64,000 bases of DNA, taken from the NCBI GenBank assembly GCA_024690825.1, contig JAILOK010000056.1:186001-250000 (forward strand). The letters run 5' to 3'. Source of the DNA: Lachnospiraceae bacterium. GTDB lineage: Bacteria; Bacillota; Clostridia; Lachnospirales; Lachnospiraceae. Positions 28,500-39,268 of this stretch are shown here, in pieces. Within the stretch, counting starts at the first letter, position 1. The number at the start of each line of letters is the position of its first letter. A program made the position numbers and the translations under genes. A model generated the notes under the pieces. That model was not told the DNA's origin, made no database searches, and saw only the letters and a list, made by a program, of their open reading frames with translations.

Positions 28500-29887
28500 A
28501 CGACAGTTTCGAAAGCGAAAGACAACTTGAATATATTGAAAAGATAAGAAAGCAGAATTCCGGCAGGACGCTTAAATACTGCTCCGTCGTATTCGGATGC
28601 CAGATGAATGAAAAAGATTCCGAAAAGCTCTGCGGCATGCTTGAATGTATGGGCTATATAAAGACGGAGTACGAAAAGGATGCGGATCTGATAATCTATA
28701 ATACCTGCACCGTGAGGGAAAATGCCGATAAAAGGCTGTACGGGAGACTGGGTGTTGCAAAACAGTACAAAAGAGACAACCCGGATCTTATCATCTGTCT
28801 GTGCGGCTGTATGATGCAGGAGGAACATGTTGTTCAAAAGATCAACACATCCTACCCTTATGTGAATCTGATCTTCGGCACCCACAATATCTTTAAATTT
28901 GCGGAACTGCTTTATGCCGTAATAGAAACGGGTGACCGTGTTACGGATATCTGGAAGGAAACGGATCTTATAGTCGAGGATCTGCCCTCAAGGAGAAAGT
29001 ATCCCTTCAAGAGCGGCGTGAACATCATGTTCGGCTGCGACAATTTCTGCTCCTACTGCATAGTGCCCTATGTCAGGGGAAGAGAAAGGAGCAGGAAAAG
29101 GGAGGATATAATAAACGAGATCCGGGCTCTGGCTTCGGACGGAGTCGTGGAAGTGATGCTTCTGGGACAGAATGTTAATTCTTACGGAAAGGGTCTTTCC
29201 GAAAGCGTATCCTTTGCAGAGCTTCTTGACGAGGCGGCAAATATCGACGGAATAAAAAGAGTACGGTTTATGACATCGCATCCCAAGGATCTGTCGGATG
29301 AACTTATAGATACGATAAGGGATAATCCTGTTATAGCGCGTCATATCCATCTGCCGCTTCAGAGCGGATCGGACAGGATACTCTCTTTAATGAACAGACA
29401 CTATACCAAAGAGGATTATTTAAGACTTGCGGATCAGCTCAGGACAAAGATACCGGATATCTCCATAACCACGGATATCATCACCGGTTTTCCGACCGAA
29501 GAAGAAAAGGATGTGGAAGATACGCTGGATGTGATCGATAAGGTTTGTTTTGACGGAGCCTTTACATTCGAGTATTCAAAGAGGACAGGGACTGCGGCGG
29601 CTGTCATGGACGGGCAGCTTTCAAAGGAAAAGATGCAGGAATTCTTTGACAGGGTCTTAAAAAAGGTTCAGGAAACATCAAAAAAGCAGGCTATGAGATT
29701 TGAAGGAAGCGAAATGGATGTCCTGGTCGAGGGGATCAATGAAAAAGATCCTTCGATGCTCACCGGAAGGATATCCCAGAACAATGTTGTACACTTCAAA
29801 AACTGCGGTGTTTCAGTGGGTTCGTTCGTTAAAGTAAGGCTTGATGAATGTCAGGGATTTTATTATAATGGAACACAGGTATTTTAA
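28496..29887 (+). CDS. miaB: tRNA-2-methylthio-N6-dimethylallyladenosine synthase
   Basis: 463 residues. Radical-SAM methylthiotransferase that adds the 2-methylthio group to i6A37 of tRNAs. Parts: UPF0004 domain with cluster Cys in FGCQMNEKDSEKL, NTCTVRENADKRLYG and LCGCMMQE; the radical-SAM CxxxCxxC site CDNFCSYCIVPYVRGRERSR (about 180); and a C-terminal TRAM domain ending in FYYNGTQVF. MiaA, which makes its i6A substrate, is encoded 6.4 kb downstream. The stop is followed by a 79-base gap. Confidence 0.96.
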   Translation: MNDSFESERQLEYIEKIRKQNSGRTLKYCSVVFGCQMNEKDSEKLCGMLECMGYIKTEYEKDADLIIYNTCTVRENADKRLYGRLGVAKQYKRDNPDLIICLCGCMMQEEHVVQKINTSYPYVNLIFGTHNIFKFAELLYAVIETGDRVTDIWKETDLIVEDLPSRRKYPFKSGVNIMFGCDNFCSYCIVPYVRGRERSRKREDIINEIRALASDGVVEVMLLGQNVNSYGKGLSESVSFAELLDEAANIDGIKRVRFMTSHPKDLSDELIDTIRDNPVIARHIHLPLQSGSDRILSLMNRHYTKEDYLRLADQLRTKIPDISITTDIITGFPTEEEKDVEDTLDVIDKVCFDGAFTFEYSKRTGTAAAVMDGQLSKEKMQEFFDRVLKKVQETSKKQAMRFEGSEMDVLVEGINEKDPSMLTGRISQNNVVHFKNCGVSVGSFVKVRLDECQGFYYNGTQVF

Positions 29888-29889
29888 GG

Positions 29890-29926
29890 TTCGGATGCTG
29901 TTACGGTAATGCAAACAGCAGCGGAA
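29890..29926. promoter_or_regulatory. Imperfect dyad upstream of the chemoreceptor gene
   Basis: TTCGGATGCTGTT (29890-29902) and AACAGCAGCGGAA (29914-29926) match as inverted repeats at 11 of 13 positions across an 11-base loop. No T-run follows, so it is more like an operator or weak RNA hairpin than a terminator. Confidence 0.3.
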
Positions 29927-29966
29927 CGATTCGTGTTCTAATAAAGTATAGGGGGTAAGATCTATT

Positions 29967-31682
29967 ATGGCAAAGAAGAAAGAAACGCAAAAAGGGCCGA
30001 AACTTAAAGGCTTTAAGTCCTTGGGAACACTTGTAGTCATTGCTGTTTTTATCTGCGTGGTAGTAACGGGACTTGCCGCTGACATTGTTTTTGTTACCGA
30101 GTTTAAGGCAAACTACAAACAGACCGTGCAGGATGACCTTCTTTCCATGGTGAAGATCACGGGTAAGCAGATGGACGGAAGAGTGATCCAGGCTATCGCG
30201 AATCCCTCGATAGTAAAGAGCGAGCTTGAGGATGTCAAGATCATTTCATTCCCTTCAAGCTATGCTTATCTGGTAAACAAGGACGGTATCATGCTCTATC
30301 ATCCCACGCCCGAAAAGATCAACCAGCCTGTGGAAAATGCGGCGGTAAAACAGCTTCTGGCACAGATAGAGCAGGGCGTAAGGCCTGAACCCGGCATCAT
30401 CGAATATGAATTCAAGGGCAAGATGAAGTATGCCGCTTATTATATCCAGCTTTACAATGACAATATCATCATAATAACGATGGATGAGGAAGAGATAGAT
30501 GCACAGATCAATGCCGTGACCATCAAATCCACCATAATCATGTCCATTGTCGTGATCATTCTGCTTGCCATCATGATCGTTCTTACAAAGATATTCTTAA
30601 AGCCGATCGGCGATATTGTGGAGCTTGTGGAGCAGACGGGAAGACTGGATTTCTCGCACAACAAAGCATCCGAGAAGTTTGTGCAAAGAGCCGATGAACT
30701 CGGAAAGATAGCAAGGACGATAGGAGACATGAGACATTCTCTCCGTACTACGGTCCAGCAGATAGACCATGTTGCGGATGAGCTTGACGGCAATGCAAAG
30801 CAGCTGAAGGAATACACCATCAGGCTCAACGGTAATTCCGCGGACAACTCTGCAACCTCCGAAGAGCTTGCTGCCAACATGCAGGAGACTTCGGCTACGA
30901 CGGAAACAATTAACGGAACCGTCGATACCATGGTGGACAACACCGACAAGATCAACGACCTTTCAAATAAGGGAGAACAGCTTGCTTCCGATGTAAAGAA
31001 GAAGGCTGCCGATATCAAAAAGCAGGTTAATGAAGCATCATCCCGTACGACCCAGATCTTTGCCGATGTGAAGGCTCAGTCCGATGCGGCAATAGAACAG
31101 AGCAAGGCCGTCGACAAGATAAACGAACTTACAGAGACCATAAAGAGTATAGCAGGACAGACCAATCTCCTTGCGCTTAACGCTTCCATAGAAGCCGCAA
31201 GAGCGGGAGAGGCAGGACGCGGTTTTGCCGTGGTCGCCGAGGAGATAGGACATCTTGCAAACCAGTCATCAGATACGGTCAGCGGCATCAACGAGATCGT
31301 GGAAGAAGTTCACAGATCTGTCGACAATATGTCTGCATGTCTCGAGCGGGCCATCGCCTTTGTTGACAAGGATGTTACAGCTGATTACGGATCTTTTGCA
31401 GAGCTTGCCCAGAATTATTCGGATGATGCAAGCTCCTTTGAGGAGAGTATGTTAGGGATCAATACGGCAGTACACGGTCTTTCCGAATCGATCGACGGTG
31501 TCTCATCCTCCATTAACGGCATCAACAGGACTATAGGCGAAGCAGCACACGGAGTTACCGATATAGCACAGAGGACGACCGATATCGTGTCCGTTACATC
31601 GGAAACGGATACGATAGCGAATAACACAGTGGAGTATGTGGCTGAGATGAAGGAGATAGTATCAAGGTTCGTTCTGGAATGA
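29967..31682 (+). CDS. Methyl-accepting chemotaxis protein
   Basis: 571 residues. A first membrane helix (about 20-42) and a second (about 188-210) flank a 145-residue extracytoplasmic Cache-type sensor. A HAMP domain follows (about 211-265). The long cytoplasmic coiled coil has the signalling hairpin tip [20 protein letters not shown] near residue 398, the site for CheA/CheW. No C-terminal CheR-binding pentapeptide is seen. The ligand is unknown. No other chemotaxis or flagellar gene is in the window. A likely terminator follows. Confidence 0.95.
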   Translation: MAKKKETQKGPKLKGFKSLGTLVVIAVFICVVVTGLAADIVFVTEFKANYKQTVQDDLLSMVKITGKQMDGRVIQAIANPSIVKSELEDVKIISFPSSYAYLVNKDGIMLYHPTPEKINQPVENAAVKQLLAQIEQGVRPEPGIIEYEFKGKMKYAAYYIQLYNDNIIIITMDEEEIDAQINAVTIKSTIIMSIVVIILLAIMIVLTKIFLKPIGDIVELVEQTGRLDFSHNKASEKFVQRADELGKIARTIGDMRHSLRTTVQQIDHVADELDGNAKQLKEYTIRLNGNSADNSATSEELAANMQETSATTETINGTVDTMVDNTDKINDLSNKGEQLASDVKKKAADIKKQVNEASSRTTQIFADVKAQSDAAIEQSKAVDKINELTETIKSIAGQTNLLALNASIEAARAGEAGRGFAVVAEEIGHLANQSSDTVSGINEIVEEVHRSVDNMSACLERAIAFVDKDVTADYGSFAELAQNYSDDASSFEESMLGINTAVHGLSESIDGVSSSINGINRTIGEAAHGVTDIAQRTTDIVSVTSETDTIANNTVEYVAEMKEIVSRFVLE

Positions 31683-31707
31683 GGACATGATAATTCATGT
31701 TTTTTGG

Positions 31708-31744
31708 GAGGGGAGATGTGCTTGTCACATCTCCCTCGTTTTGA
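31708..31744 (+). terminator. Intrinsic terminator after the chemoreceptor gene
   Basis: A 10-bp perfect stem GGGAGATGTG / CACATCTCCC (31711-31720 and 31726-31735) with loop CTTGT is followed by TCGTTTTG. It separates the chemoreceptor from mutS. Confidence 0.75.
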
Positions 31745-31765
31745 AAGAAACAGCCAAGAGGTTTT

Positions 31766-34462
31766 ATGGAAAAACTTGCGGAATTTGACAGTGAAACGAT
31801 GAAAAATGTTTCCCCGATGATGCAGCATTACCTTCAGATGAAGGAGGAATATCCTGACTGCATACTTTTTTACAGACTCGGAGATTTTTACGAGATGTTC
31901 TTTGAAGACGCGGTATTTGTGTCAAAGACCCTTAAGCTGACACTGACGGGAAAAAGCTGCGGGCTTCCCGAAAGGGCGCCCATGTGCGGAGTGCCGTTTC
32001 ATGCAGCCGATACCTACATCGACAGACTTGTGGCAGAAGGATGCAATGTGGCAGTCTGCGAACAGCTGGAGGATCCGAAGGATGCAAAGGGCATAGTCAA
32101 AAGAGATGTCATCAGAGTCGTTACCCCCGGAACAAATACCAATATATATGACATGGATTCGGGCTCAAACAGTTACATCATGTGCATTGCCTATATCTGC
32201 GAAAACTATGGCATTGCCACATCCGATGTCACTACCGGAGATCTTCTTGTCACGCAGATCGGCAATGCGGGATCACTCATCGATGAGATACATAAATTTG
32301 CCCCCAAAGAGATCATATGCAATCAGTCCTTCTTCATGAGCGGAGTGGATATCAAAGCCATAAAGGACAGATTCAATATTCCGGTAAATTCCTTAAAAGA
32401 TCATGTCTTTGACGAGAACAATACAAAAGAGATCCTGAAGGATCACTTTAAGGTGAAAAGCACGGCCGGTCTCGGGCTGGATGATATTCCCGCTGCACTT
32501 ATCGCATCCGGGGCCCTTCTTTCATTTTTAAGGGATACTCAGAAATGTGATCCGCAAAATATCACGGACATCAGTGTTTATAACGGCGAAAGCTTCATGA
32601 CGATAGATTCGTCAAGCCGGAGGAATCTTGAACTTACCGAAACGATGCGGGAAAAAGAAAAGAAGGGATCTCTTTTCTGGGTCATTGACAAAACAAAGAC
32701 CGCCATGGGATCAAGGACATTAAAATCGTTTCTTGCCCAGCCGTTGATAGACAGGTCCCTCATCGAAGAAAGGCTGGATGCCGTCTCGGAGCTGACGGAA
32801 AAACTCATGGACCGGGATGAGATAAGAGAGTATCTGGGGGCCGTATATGATATCGAAAGACTGATGTGCAGGGTAAGCTACGGTAATGCCAATCCCAGAG
32901 ACATCATAGCGCTTAAAGGATCTCTTTCAATGCTCGGACCAGTAAAAAAAGTACTTTCGGGATTTGACAGTGCTCTGCTAAAACGGCTTTGTGACAGGAT
33001 AGATGATTTTGAGGACCTTTTGGGCCTGATCGAACGGGCCATTGTCGAGGAGCCTCCGCTTGCCGTAAAGGAAGGCGGGATAATAAAACAGGGCTACAAT
33101 GAGGAAGCTGACAGGCTGCGTCTGGCAAAAACGGAGGGGAAGGCGTGGCTTTTAAATCTGGAGAATGAACAGAAGGAAAAGACAGGGATAAAGAATTTAA
33201 GGATCCGTTTCAATAAGGTTTTCGGTTATTACTTTGAGGTGACCAATTCCTATCTGGATCTTGTGCCCGAAAATTATATCCGGAAACAGACACTTACGAA
33301 TGCCGAAAGGTTTACCACGGAAGAACTCAAAAAAATAGAGGATACCATCCTTAATTCCGAAGAACGGCTTTTTGCCCTCGAATATGAACTCTTTGATGAG
33401 ATCAGACGGACCATAGCGGAGAATGTATCAAAGATCAGGGAGAGCGCGAAGGCTGTTTCTTATCTTGATGCCTTCTGTTCGCTGTCATATGTTGCGGAAC
33501 ATGAAGGATATGTCAGGCCGTCCATAAATACCAAAGGGTTATTAAACATAAAAGACGGAAGACATCCCGTGGTTGAAAAGATGATCCCCAGGGGATCCTT
33601 TGTATCAAATGATGTTTATCTGGATAACGAAAACAACAGGATACTGATCATCACGGGACCCAATATGGCCGGAAAATCCACTTATATGAGATTTACGGCG
33701 CTTATAGTCCTGCTTGCTTCCATCGGATCTTTCGTGCCCGCCAAAAGCGCAGACGTATGTGTGACCGACAGGATATTTACGAGGGTGGGCGCTTCCGATG
33801 ATCTTGCTTCCGGACAGTCGACCTTCATGGTCGAGATGACGGAAGTGGCAAACATACTGAGAAATGCCACAAAAAACAGTCTGCTGATCCTTGATGAGAT
33901 CGGAAGGGGAACATCAACATATGACGGCCTTGCCATAGCGTGGGCTGTTGTCGAGCATATCAGCAATGTGAAGCTGTGCGGAGGAAAAGCGCTCTTTGCG
34001 ACTCATTATCACGAGCTGACCACCCTTGAGGGAAAGCTTCCCTGCGTGAACAATTACTGCTTTGCCGTAAAAGAAAGAGGCGATGAGGTTGTGTTCTTAA
34101 GAAAGATCACAAGAGGAGGAGCAGACAGATCGTACGGCATAGAGGTCGCAAAGCTTGCCGGGGTTCCGATGCCGGTGATCGAGAGGGCGAAGGTCATAGT
34201 AGATGAACTTTCCGACAACGACATAACCGAAAAGATCGGAAGGTTGAAAAATGTTTCCGAACACAGACAGTCCGGAAAACGAAAGAACTATGATCTTGAG
34301 AACCAGATGACTCTGTTTGATTTCCTCGGATATGATGTCGTGATAGATGAGATAAAGAAACTTGATCTGTCCAATATGACGCCGATGGAGGCGATCAATA
34401 CTCTTTACAAACTTCAGTCAGAGGTAAATGAAAGAAATGAGAAAAAGGATACATCTTCTTGA
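31766..34462 (+). CDS. mutS: DNA mismatch repair protein MutS
   Basis: 898 residues, slightly long for MutS. It recognises mismatches and small loops as a dimer. The N-terminal mismatch-reading motif appears as YRLGDFYEMFFEDA (the family F-x-E is FYE). The ATPase has Walker A GPNMAGKSTYMR (about 631), the ASDDLASGQSTFMVEMTEV segment and Walker B LLILDEIGRGTSTYDG. The C-terminus keeps a short MutL/beta-clamp linker with QMTLFDFL. AAGAGG precedes ATG 31766. It overlaps mutL by 35 bases. Confidence 0.97.
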   Translation: MEKLAEFDSETMKNVSPMMQHYLQMKEEYPDCILFYRLGDFYEMFFEDAVFVSKTLKLTLTGKSCGLPERAPMCGVPFHAADTYIDRLVAEGCNVAVCEQLEDPKDAKGIVKRDVIRVVTPGTNTNIYDMDSGSNSYIMCIAYICENYGIATSDVTTGDLLVTQIGNAGSLIDEIHKFAPKEIICNQSFFMSGVDIKAIKDRFNIPVNSLKDHVFDENNTKEILKDHFKVKSTAGLGLDDIPAALIASGALLSFLRDTQKCDPQNITDISVYNGESFMTIDSSSRRNLELTETMREKEKKGSLFWVIDKTKTAMGSRTLKSFLAQPLIDRSLIEERLDAVSELTEKLMDRDEIREYLGAVYDIERLMCRVSYGNANPRDIIALKGSLSMLGPVKKVLSGFDSALLKRLCDRIDDFEDLLGLIERAIVEEPPLAVKEGGIIKQGYNEEADRLRLAKTEGKAWLLNLENEQKEKTGIKNLRIRFNKVFGYYFEVTNSYLDLVPENYIRKQTLTNAERFTTEELKKIEDTILNSEERLFALEYELFDEIRRTIAENVSKIRESAKAVSYLDAFCSLSYVAEHEGYVRPSINTKGLLNIKDGRHPVVEKMIPRGSFVSNDVYLDNENNRILIITGPNMAGKSTYMRFTALIVLLASIGSFVPAKSADVCVTDRIFTRVGASDDLASGQSTFMVEMTEVANILRNATKNSLLILDEIGRGTSTYDGLAIAWAVVEHISNVKLCGGKALFATHYHELTTLEGKLPCVNNYCFAVKERGDEVVFLRKITRGGADRSYGIEVAKLAGVPMPVIERAKVIVDELSDNDITEKIGRLKNVSEHRQSGKRKNYDLENQMTLFDFLGYDVVIDEIKKLDLSNMTPMEAINTLYKLQSEVNERNEKKDTSS

Positions 34463-36272
34463 TGAGGATACGGTAAACAGGATAGCGGCCGGAGAGGTTG
34501 TGGAAAGACCTCTGTCCATTGTCAAGGAACTGGTTGAAAACGCGATAGACGCGGGGGCCGATGCGCTGACCATAGAGATTAAGGGAGGGGGCATCGATCT
34601 GATAAGAGTTACCGACAACGGCTCAGGCATCGCCCCATCCGATGTAAGGGCCGCTTTTATGGCTCACGCTACCAGCAAGATCGAAACCTCGGAGGATCTC
34701 TATACAATAAAAAGCCTGGGATTCCGCGGTGAAGCACTGTCGTCGATCGCAGCCGTATGCCAGGTGGAGATCATAACAAAAATAAGGGAAGAGATGACAG
34801 CGGTAAGATACAGGGCAGACGGAGGAGAAGAGGTATCCTTTGAAGAGATAGGGGCGCCTGACGGGACTACCTTTGTGGCCAGAAACCTCTTTTTTCATAC
34901 ACCCGCAAGAAGGAAGTTTTTGCGGACCGCTGTCACGGAAGCCGGGTACATCACGGAATTTGTGGAGCATCTTTGCATATCATATCCGGAAATCTCCGTC
35001 AAATATGTGGTAAACGGCACAAACAGGCTTGTGACGACTGGAAACGGAAACAGGGTAGAGAATATCTATAAGGTGTTCGGGAGAGATACCGCGGATAACC
35101 TGCTTGAGGTAAAAAGCGAAGAAGGCCATGCAAGGATCCTTGGCTATGCCGCAAAACCTCTGGTCGTAAAGAACAACAGGGATCATGAGATATTTTTCGT
35201 AAACGGTCATGAGATAAAAGACAAAATACTGCAGAAGGCGGTCGAGGAAGCCTACAGACCTTACCTCATGCAGCACAAGTTCCCGTTCGTCATTCTGATG
35301 ATCGAGATGGACCCTTCGCTCCTTGATGTCAATGTACATCCGAGGAAGACCGAGGTCAGATTCGTTGAAAGAAATACTTTGTTTGAATTTGTGAGAAGAT
35401 CTGTCATTTCGGTCCTTTCCGGAACGGAGCTGATAAACCGGGCTGAATATGAGCCGGCGCCCGTATCAAAACCGCAGATGCCGGTATCCGCTCCGGAACC
35501 CTTTGAGACAAGACGACGGGATGAATATGTATATGCCGGCGGACAAAATACGCATTTTGTTTCGGAGGATGATATATATTTTGCTTCATCCGCGCCGGTG
35601 TCGGAACATGCGCCCGAACCCGTAAAAGATACCGTGAAAGAGCCTGTGCCGGTTCAGCAGCGCCTTGACATGAAGATCATGGTCCCTGACAATAAACCGT
35701 ATTTCAGGCTTGTCGGGCAGGTCTTTGATACTTACTGGATCATTGAATATGAAGATAAAATGTATATCATCGATCAGCATGCGGCTCATGAAAAGGTGAT
35801 GTACGAAAAGTTTGTAAAGGATTTCAAAGAGCGCCGCGTGGCATCACAGTTTTTAAACCCTGCGCTCATCGTGACCTTAAGCGGCAGACAGGAGGTTACG
35901 CTCTCAACATATATGGATGCCTTTAATTCGATGGGATTTGAGATAGAACATTTTGAAGGCTCCGATTATGCGCTCCGTGCCGTGCCGTCAGGTTTTATGA
36001 GTCTTGAGAATAAGGACATTTTTACCGGACTGATCGATGAACTCGGTGAAGAGACCGGGACGGAGGATGTCAGCATAATCCACGACAGACTCGCCCAGAT
36101 GTCCTGCAAAGCCGCAGTCAAGGGAAATAACCGGCTGTCGGAAATTGAGGCGGACGCGCTGCTTACACAGCTTTTAAGTCTTGAGAATCCGTATAACTGT
36201 CCCCACGGGAGACCTACGATGATAGAGTACACAAAAAAAGATCTCGAGAAAAAATTCAAGAGGATCGTATGA
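34428..36272 (+). CDS. mutL: DNA mismatch repair protein MutL
   Basis: 614 residues. GHKL ATPase with VERPLSIVKELVENAIDAGA, the DNGSGI motif and GFRGEALSSIAAV. After a proline-rich linker (about 345-405), the C-terminal domain has the endonuclease metal motif DQHAAHEKVMYEKF and CPHGRPT near the end, so this is the nicking type of MutL found where MutH is absent. Two starts are possible: ATG 34428 (3 bases after GAGG) or ATG 34437 (12 bases). The longer is listed. miaA overlaps the stop by 4 bases. Confidence 0.96.
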   Translation: MKEMRKRIHLLDEDTVNRIAAGEVVERPLSIVKELVENAIDAGADALTIEIKGGGIDLIRVTDNGSGIAPSDVRAAFMAHATSKIETSEDLYTIKSLGFRGEALSSIAAVCQVEIITKIREEMTAVRYRADGGEEVSFEEIGAPDGTTFVARNLFFHTPARRKFLRTAVTEAGYITEFVEHLCISYPEISVKYVVNGTNRLVTTGNGNRVENIYKVFGRDTADNLLEVKSEEGHARILGYAAKPLVVKNNRDHEIFFVNGHEIKDKILQKAVEEAYRPYLMQHKFPFVILMIEMDPSLLDVNVHPRKTEVRFVERNTLFEFVRRSVISVLSGTELINRAEYEPAPVSKPQMPVSAPEPFETRRRDEYVYAGGQNTHFVSEDDIYFASSAPVSEHAPEPVKDTVKEPVPVQQRLDMKIMVPDNKPYFRLVGQVFDTYWIIEYEDKMYIIDQHAAHEKVMYEKFVKDFKERRVASQFLNPALIVTLSGRQEVTLSTYMDAFNSMGFEIEHFEGSDYALRAVPSGFMSLENKDIFTGLIDELGEETGTEDVSIIHDRLAQMSCKAAVKGNNRLSEIEADALLTQLLSLENPYNCPHGRPTMIEYTKKDLEKKFKRIV

Positions 36273-37219
36273 AGGAGATCGTCATAATATCGGGACCGAC
36301 CGCCTCGGGAAAGAGCGATCTGGCAATAGCCCTTTCAAAAAGGATGAACGGAGCCGTAATATCGGCGGATTCCATGCAGGTATATAAGGGCATGGATATA
36401 GGCACCGCAAAACTCAAAAAATCCCAGATGCAGGGTGTAGAGCATTATCTGATCGATATCCTTGATCCGGCAGAGGAATTCAATGCTGCGATCTTTTGTC
36501 AGATGGCGGGCACCTGTATCGAAGATCTTAAAAAAAGATCATATCTTCCCATCATCGTCGGAGGAACCGGATTTTACATCAAGGCGCTACTTTACGGAGC
36601 TCCTTTTAAGGAGGGCGAAACGGATCCGAAGGTCCGCGCACGATACGAAGAAGAGGGAAGATCATACGGAACCTCATACCTTGAGGAAAAGCTTAAAAAA
36701 ATTGACCCCGTAAGCGCCGAAAAGTATACAGGAAACAGAAAACGCATAATAAGGGCATTGGAATACCACGAGCTTACGGGCAGGACTCTTTCCGAAAAAA
36801 ACGAGGAGGAGAACAGGATGCCGCCTGAATATGATGCGGCGCATTTCTGCATAACCTTCCCCCGCGATATTCTTTATGAAAGGATAAACGAAAGAGTCGA
36901 CAGAATGTTTGAGAACGGGCTTTGCGAGGAGGCGGGACTTTTGTATGAAAATATCGGGAAGATGAGCATCACATCCAGACAGGCGATCGGATACAAACAG
37001 CTTTTCGAATATTTTGACGGGAAGATCACTTTGGAAGAAGCAAAGGAAAAAATAAAAAAGGAAACCCGTCACTTTGCCAAAAGACAGTTGACATGGTTTC
37101 GAAATCAGAAAGACATAATAATGATAGAAAGGAACGGTGCCGAAGGGGACGAAGAGACAGTTGAAAAAATGTCCCGGATCATCGGCTTAAAGGATCATGC
37201 AGGAAAGATCGGTTTATGA
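36269..37219 (+). CDS. miaA: tRNA dimethylallyltransferase
   Basis: 316 residues. It transfers dimethylallyl from DMAPP to A37 of tRNAs reading UNN codons, giving i6A, which MiaB then methylthiolates. The P-loop GPTASGKSDLAIAL is at residue 8, followed by ISADSMQVYKGMDIGTAKL and VGGTGFYIKALLYG, all family signatures. The mutS-mutL-miaA order is common in Firmicutes. It overlaps the following PLP-enzyme gene by 23 bases. Confidence 0.97.
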   Translation: MKEIVIISGPTASGKSDLAIALSKRMNGAVISADSMQVYKGMDIGTAKLKKSQMQGVEHYLIDILDPAEEFNAAIFCQMAGTCIEDLKKRSYLPIIVGGTGFYIKALLYGAPFKEGETDPKVRARYEEEGRSYGTSYLEEKLKKIDPVSAEKYTGNRKRIIRALEYHELTGRTLSEKNEEENRMPPEYDAAHFCITFPRDILYERINERVDRMFENGLCEEAGLLYENIGKMSITSRQAIGYKQLFEYFDGKITLEEAKEKIKKETRHFAKRQLTWFRNQKDIIMIERNGAEGDEETVEKMSRIIGLKDHAGKIGL

Positions 37220-38498
37220 AATGTATGAAAAACTCGGGATAGAGAAGGATGTATATGAATACGCATCCGATATCCTTAAGGGTCTTAAAGAACGCTTTGA
37301 AGAAATTGATGAAATTGCCCGATATAATCAGTTAAAGGTACTTGCGGCCATGCAGAAAAACAGGGTCAGCGAGGCCGACCTTAAGGGCAGCTCGGGCTAC
37401 GGATATGATGATCTCGGAAGAGACAGGCTTGAAAAGGTTTATGCCGACACTTTCGGATGCGAGGATGCGCTTGTCAGGCCGCAGATCACCTGCGGAACTC
37501 ATGCCATAACGCTTGCCCTTTTTTCAAATTTAAGACCGGATGATGAACTGCTCTATATCACGGGAAAACCATATGATACCCTCGAATCGGTGATAGGAAT
37601 AAGGAAGGCTTCAGGCTCTTTTGCCGAATACGGGATCACATATGCTCAGGCAGACCTTACCGATGACGGGCATATAGATGAGGATGCGGTAAGAAAAAAG
37701 ATAAATGAAAGAACGAAGATAGCCGCGATACAGCGCTCAAAGGGTTACGATACCAGGCGGTCGATCCCGGTAAAGGATATAGAAAAGGCCGTTCGTCTCA
37801 TAAAAAGCATAAACAAAGACATCCTCATTTTTGTGGATAACTGTTACGGTGAATTCGTGGAAAGATATGAACCTGTCGAAGCAGGCGCCGACATGATGGC
37901 GGGATCTTTAATAAAAAATCCCGGAGGAGGTCTGGCGGCTGTGGGAGGATATATAGCCGGCAGAAAGGAATGCGTGGAAAACGCCGCGAACAGACTCACC
38001 TCTCCCGGACTCGGAAAGGAGGTCGGAGCTTCCCTTTCCCTTTTGCCGTCATTTTATCAGGGCTTTTTTCTGGCTCCGCATGTCACTGCCTCGGCTCTCA
38101 AGGGGGCGGTGTTTGCCGCGCATCTGTATGACAGGCTTGGATTTGAAGTATCTCCGGGTATCAGTGATGAGAGAACGGATATCATACAGGCAGTGACGCT
38201 TCGTTCCAAAGAGGCGCTGATTTCATTCTGCAAGGGGATCCAGAGTTCGTCGGCCGTTGACAGTTTTGTCAGTCCCGATCCGTCACCTATGCCGGGTTAC
38301 GAACATGAAGTGGTCATGGCGGCCGGAGATTTTATTTCGGGTTCCTCGATCGAACTTTCGGCTGATGCGCCCTTAAAGAGCCCTTATACTGTTTTCTTTC
38401 AGGGGGGTCTGACTTCGTCTCATGCCGAAGCCGGTATCATTAAAACACTGCAGCAACTTGTAAATGACAAAATCATTGACCGAAGTGCCCTGAAATGA
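37197..38498 (+). CDS. YnbB-like PLP-dependent enzyme (methionine gamma-lyase family)
   Basis: 433 residues. Family of 'aluminium resistance protein' homologues with the Cys/Met-metabolism PLP fold. Conserved segments are SGYGYDDLGRDRLEKVYAD, the cofactor-region VRPQITCGTHAITLALF, IFVDNCYGEFVE with the PLP-ring Asp, and MAGSLIKNPGGGLA with the likely Schiff-base Lys. The true substrate of the family is not settled. Its position directly after miaA is shared with many Clostridia. Start ATG 37197 lies inside miaA. Confidence 0.85.
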   Translation: MQERSVYEMYEKLGIEKDVYEYASDILKGLKERFEEIDEIARYNQLKVLAAMQKNRVSEADLKGSSGYGYDDLGRDRLEKVYADTFGCEDALVRPQITCGTHAITLALFSNLRPDDELLYITGKPYDTLESVIGIRKASGSFAEYGITYAQADLTDDGHIDEDAVRKKINERTKIAAIQRSKGYDTRRSIPVKDIEKAVRLIKSINKDILIFVDNCYGEFVERYEPVEAGADMMAGSLIKNPGGGLAAVGGYIAGRKECVENAANRLTSPGLGKEVGASLSLLPSFYQGFFLAPHVTASALKGAVFAAHLYDRLGFEVSPGISDERTDIIQAVTLRSKEALISFCKGIQSSSAVDSFVSPDPSPMPGYEHEVVMAAGDFISGSSIELSADAPLKSPYTVFFQGGLTSSHAEAGIIKTLQQLVNDKIIDRSALK

Positions 38499-38575
38499 TA
38501 CGATAACCTTCGGGGATTTTTTACGAATAAGACAGTATGGCTGCTCTTTTTTATGCTGCGATGAAAGGAGCGGAC

Positions 38576-39268
38576 ATGACATATAATCTGATAAGACAGA
38601 CACCTGTTAATGAAAGGCCCTATGAGAGGTGCGAAAGGTTCGGACCGGAGGTTTTAAGCGACAGCGAACTTCTGGCAGTTCTTTTAAGGTCCGGTACGGA
38701 TTCTAAGGGAGTAAAGGACCTGGCATCCGATGTTTTAAGGCTTTGCCCCGATGAAAATATCGGACATCTGATGAAGCTTTCGGCAGAGGATCTTAAAAAG
38801 ATCAGGGGAATAGGCAGGGTCAAGGCTGCAGAGCTTTTATGCGTGTGCGAGCTGTCAAAAAGGATATGGAGACAGTCGCATTACCGCTCAAGGACAAAGA
38901 TTAGATCTTCTTCAGAGGCGGCGGGATACTATATGGAAGAATTAAGGTATCTTGACCGGGAAAGAGTATATATAATGCTTCTCGATGCCGCCCAATATCT
39001 GATAGGCGATGTAAAAATGACGGAAGGAACCGTCGACATGTCGCTTGTCTCGGTCCGTGAGATCGTCAAAAAGGCTCTTGCCATGGATGCGTCAAAACTG
39101 ATACTTATCCACAATCATCCAAGCGGTGATCCTGCCGCGAGCAAAAAAGATATGGAGGCGGCGCAGTGTCTTAAAAGGGCATGTGACTTCATGGGGATAA
39201 AGATGCTTGATTCGATCATCATCGGTGATGGTGAATACCTGAGTTTTTCTGAAAAGGGGATCCTGTAA
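38576..39268 (+). CDS. radC: RadC / JAB-domain protein
   Basis: 230 residues from ATG 38576, chosen because AAAGGAG lies 6-9 bases upstream and the protein begins in the family manner (NERPYERCERFGPEVLSDSE). Two helix-hairpin-helix motifs precede a JAB/MPN metalloprotease-like domain. Metal ligands are seen in HNHPSGDPAASKKD. The family was once called a DNA repair protein, but its role is unclear. It heads the mreBCD operon, as in Bacillus relatives, and ends directly at the TTG of mreB. Confidence 0.93.
   Translation: MTYNLIRQTPVNERPYERCERFGPEVLSDSELLAVLLRSGTDSKGVKDLASDVLRLCPDENIGHLMKLSAEDLKKIRGIGRVKAAELLCVCELSKRIWRQSHYRSRTKIRSSSEAAGYYMEELRYLDRERVYIMLLDAAQYLIGDVKMTEGTVDMSLVSVREIVKKALAMDASKLILIHNHPSGDPAASKKDMEAAQCLKRACDFMGIKMLDSIIIGDGEYLSFSEKGIL

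Noticed and set aside
38480-38525. Terminator hairpin after the YnbB-like gene (CCGAAG / CTTCGG then TTTTTT)
   Set aside because: The stem is only 6 bp with a 22-base loop and begins inside the coding sequence. Possible but too weak to list as a feature.
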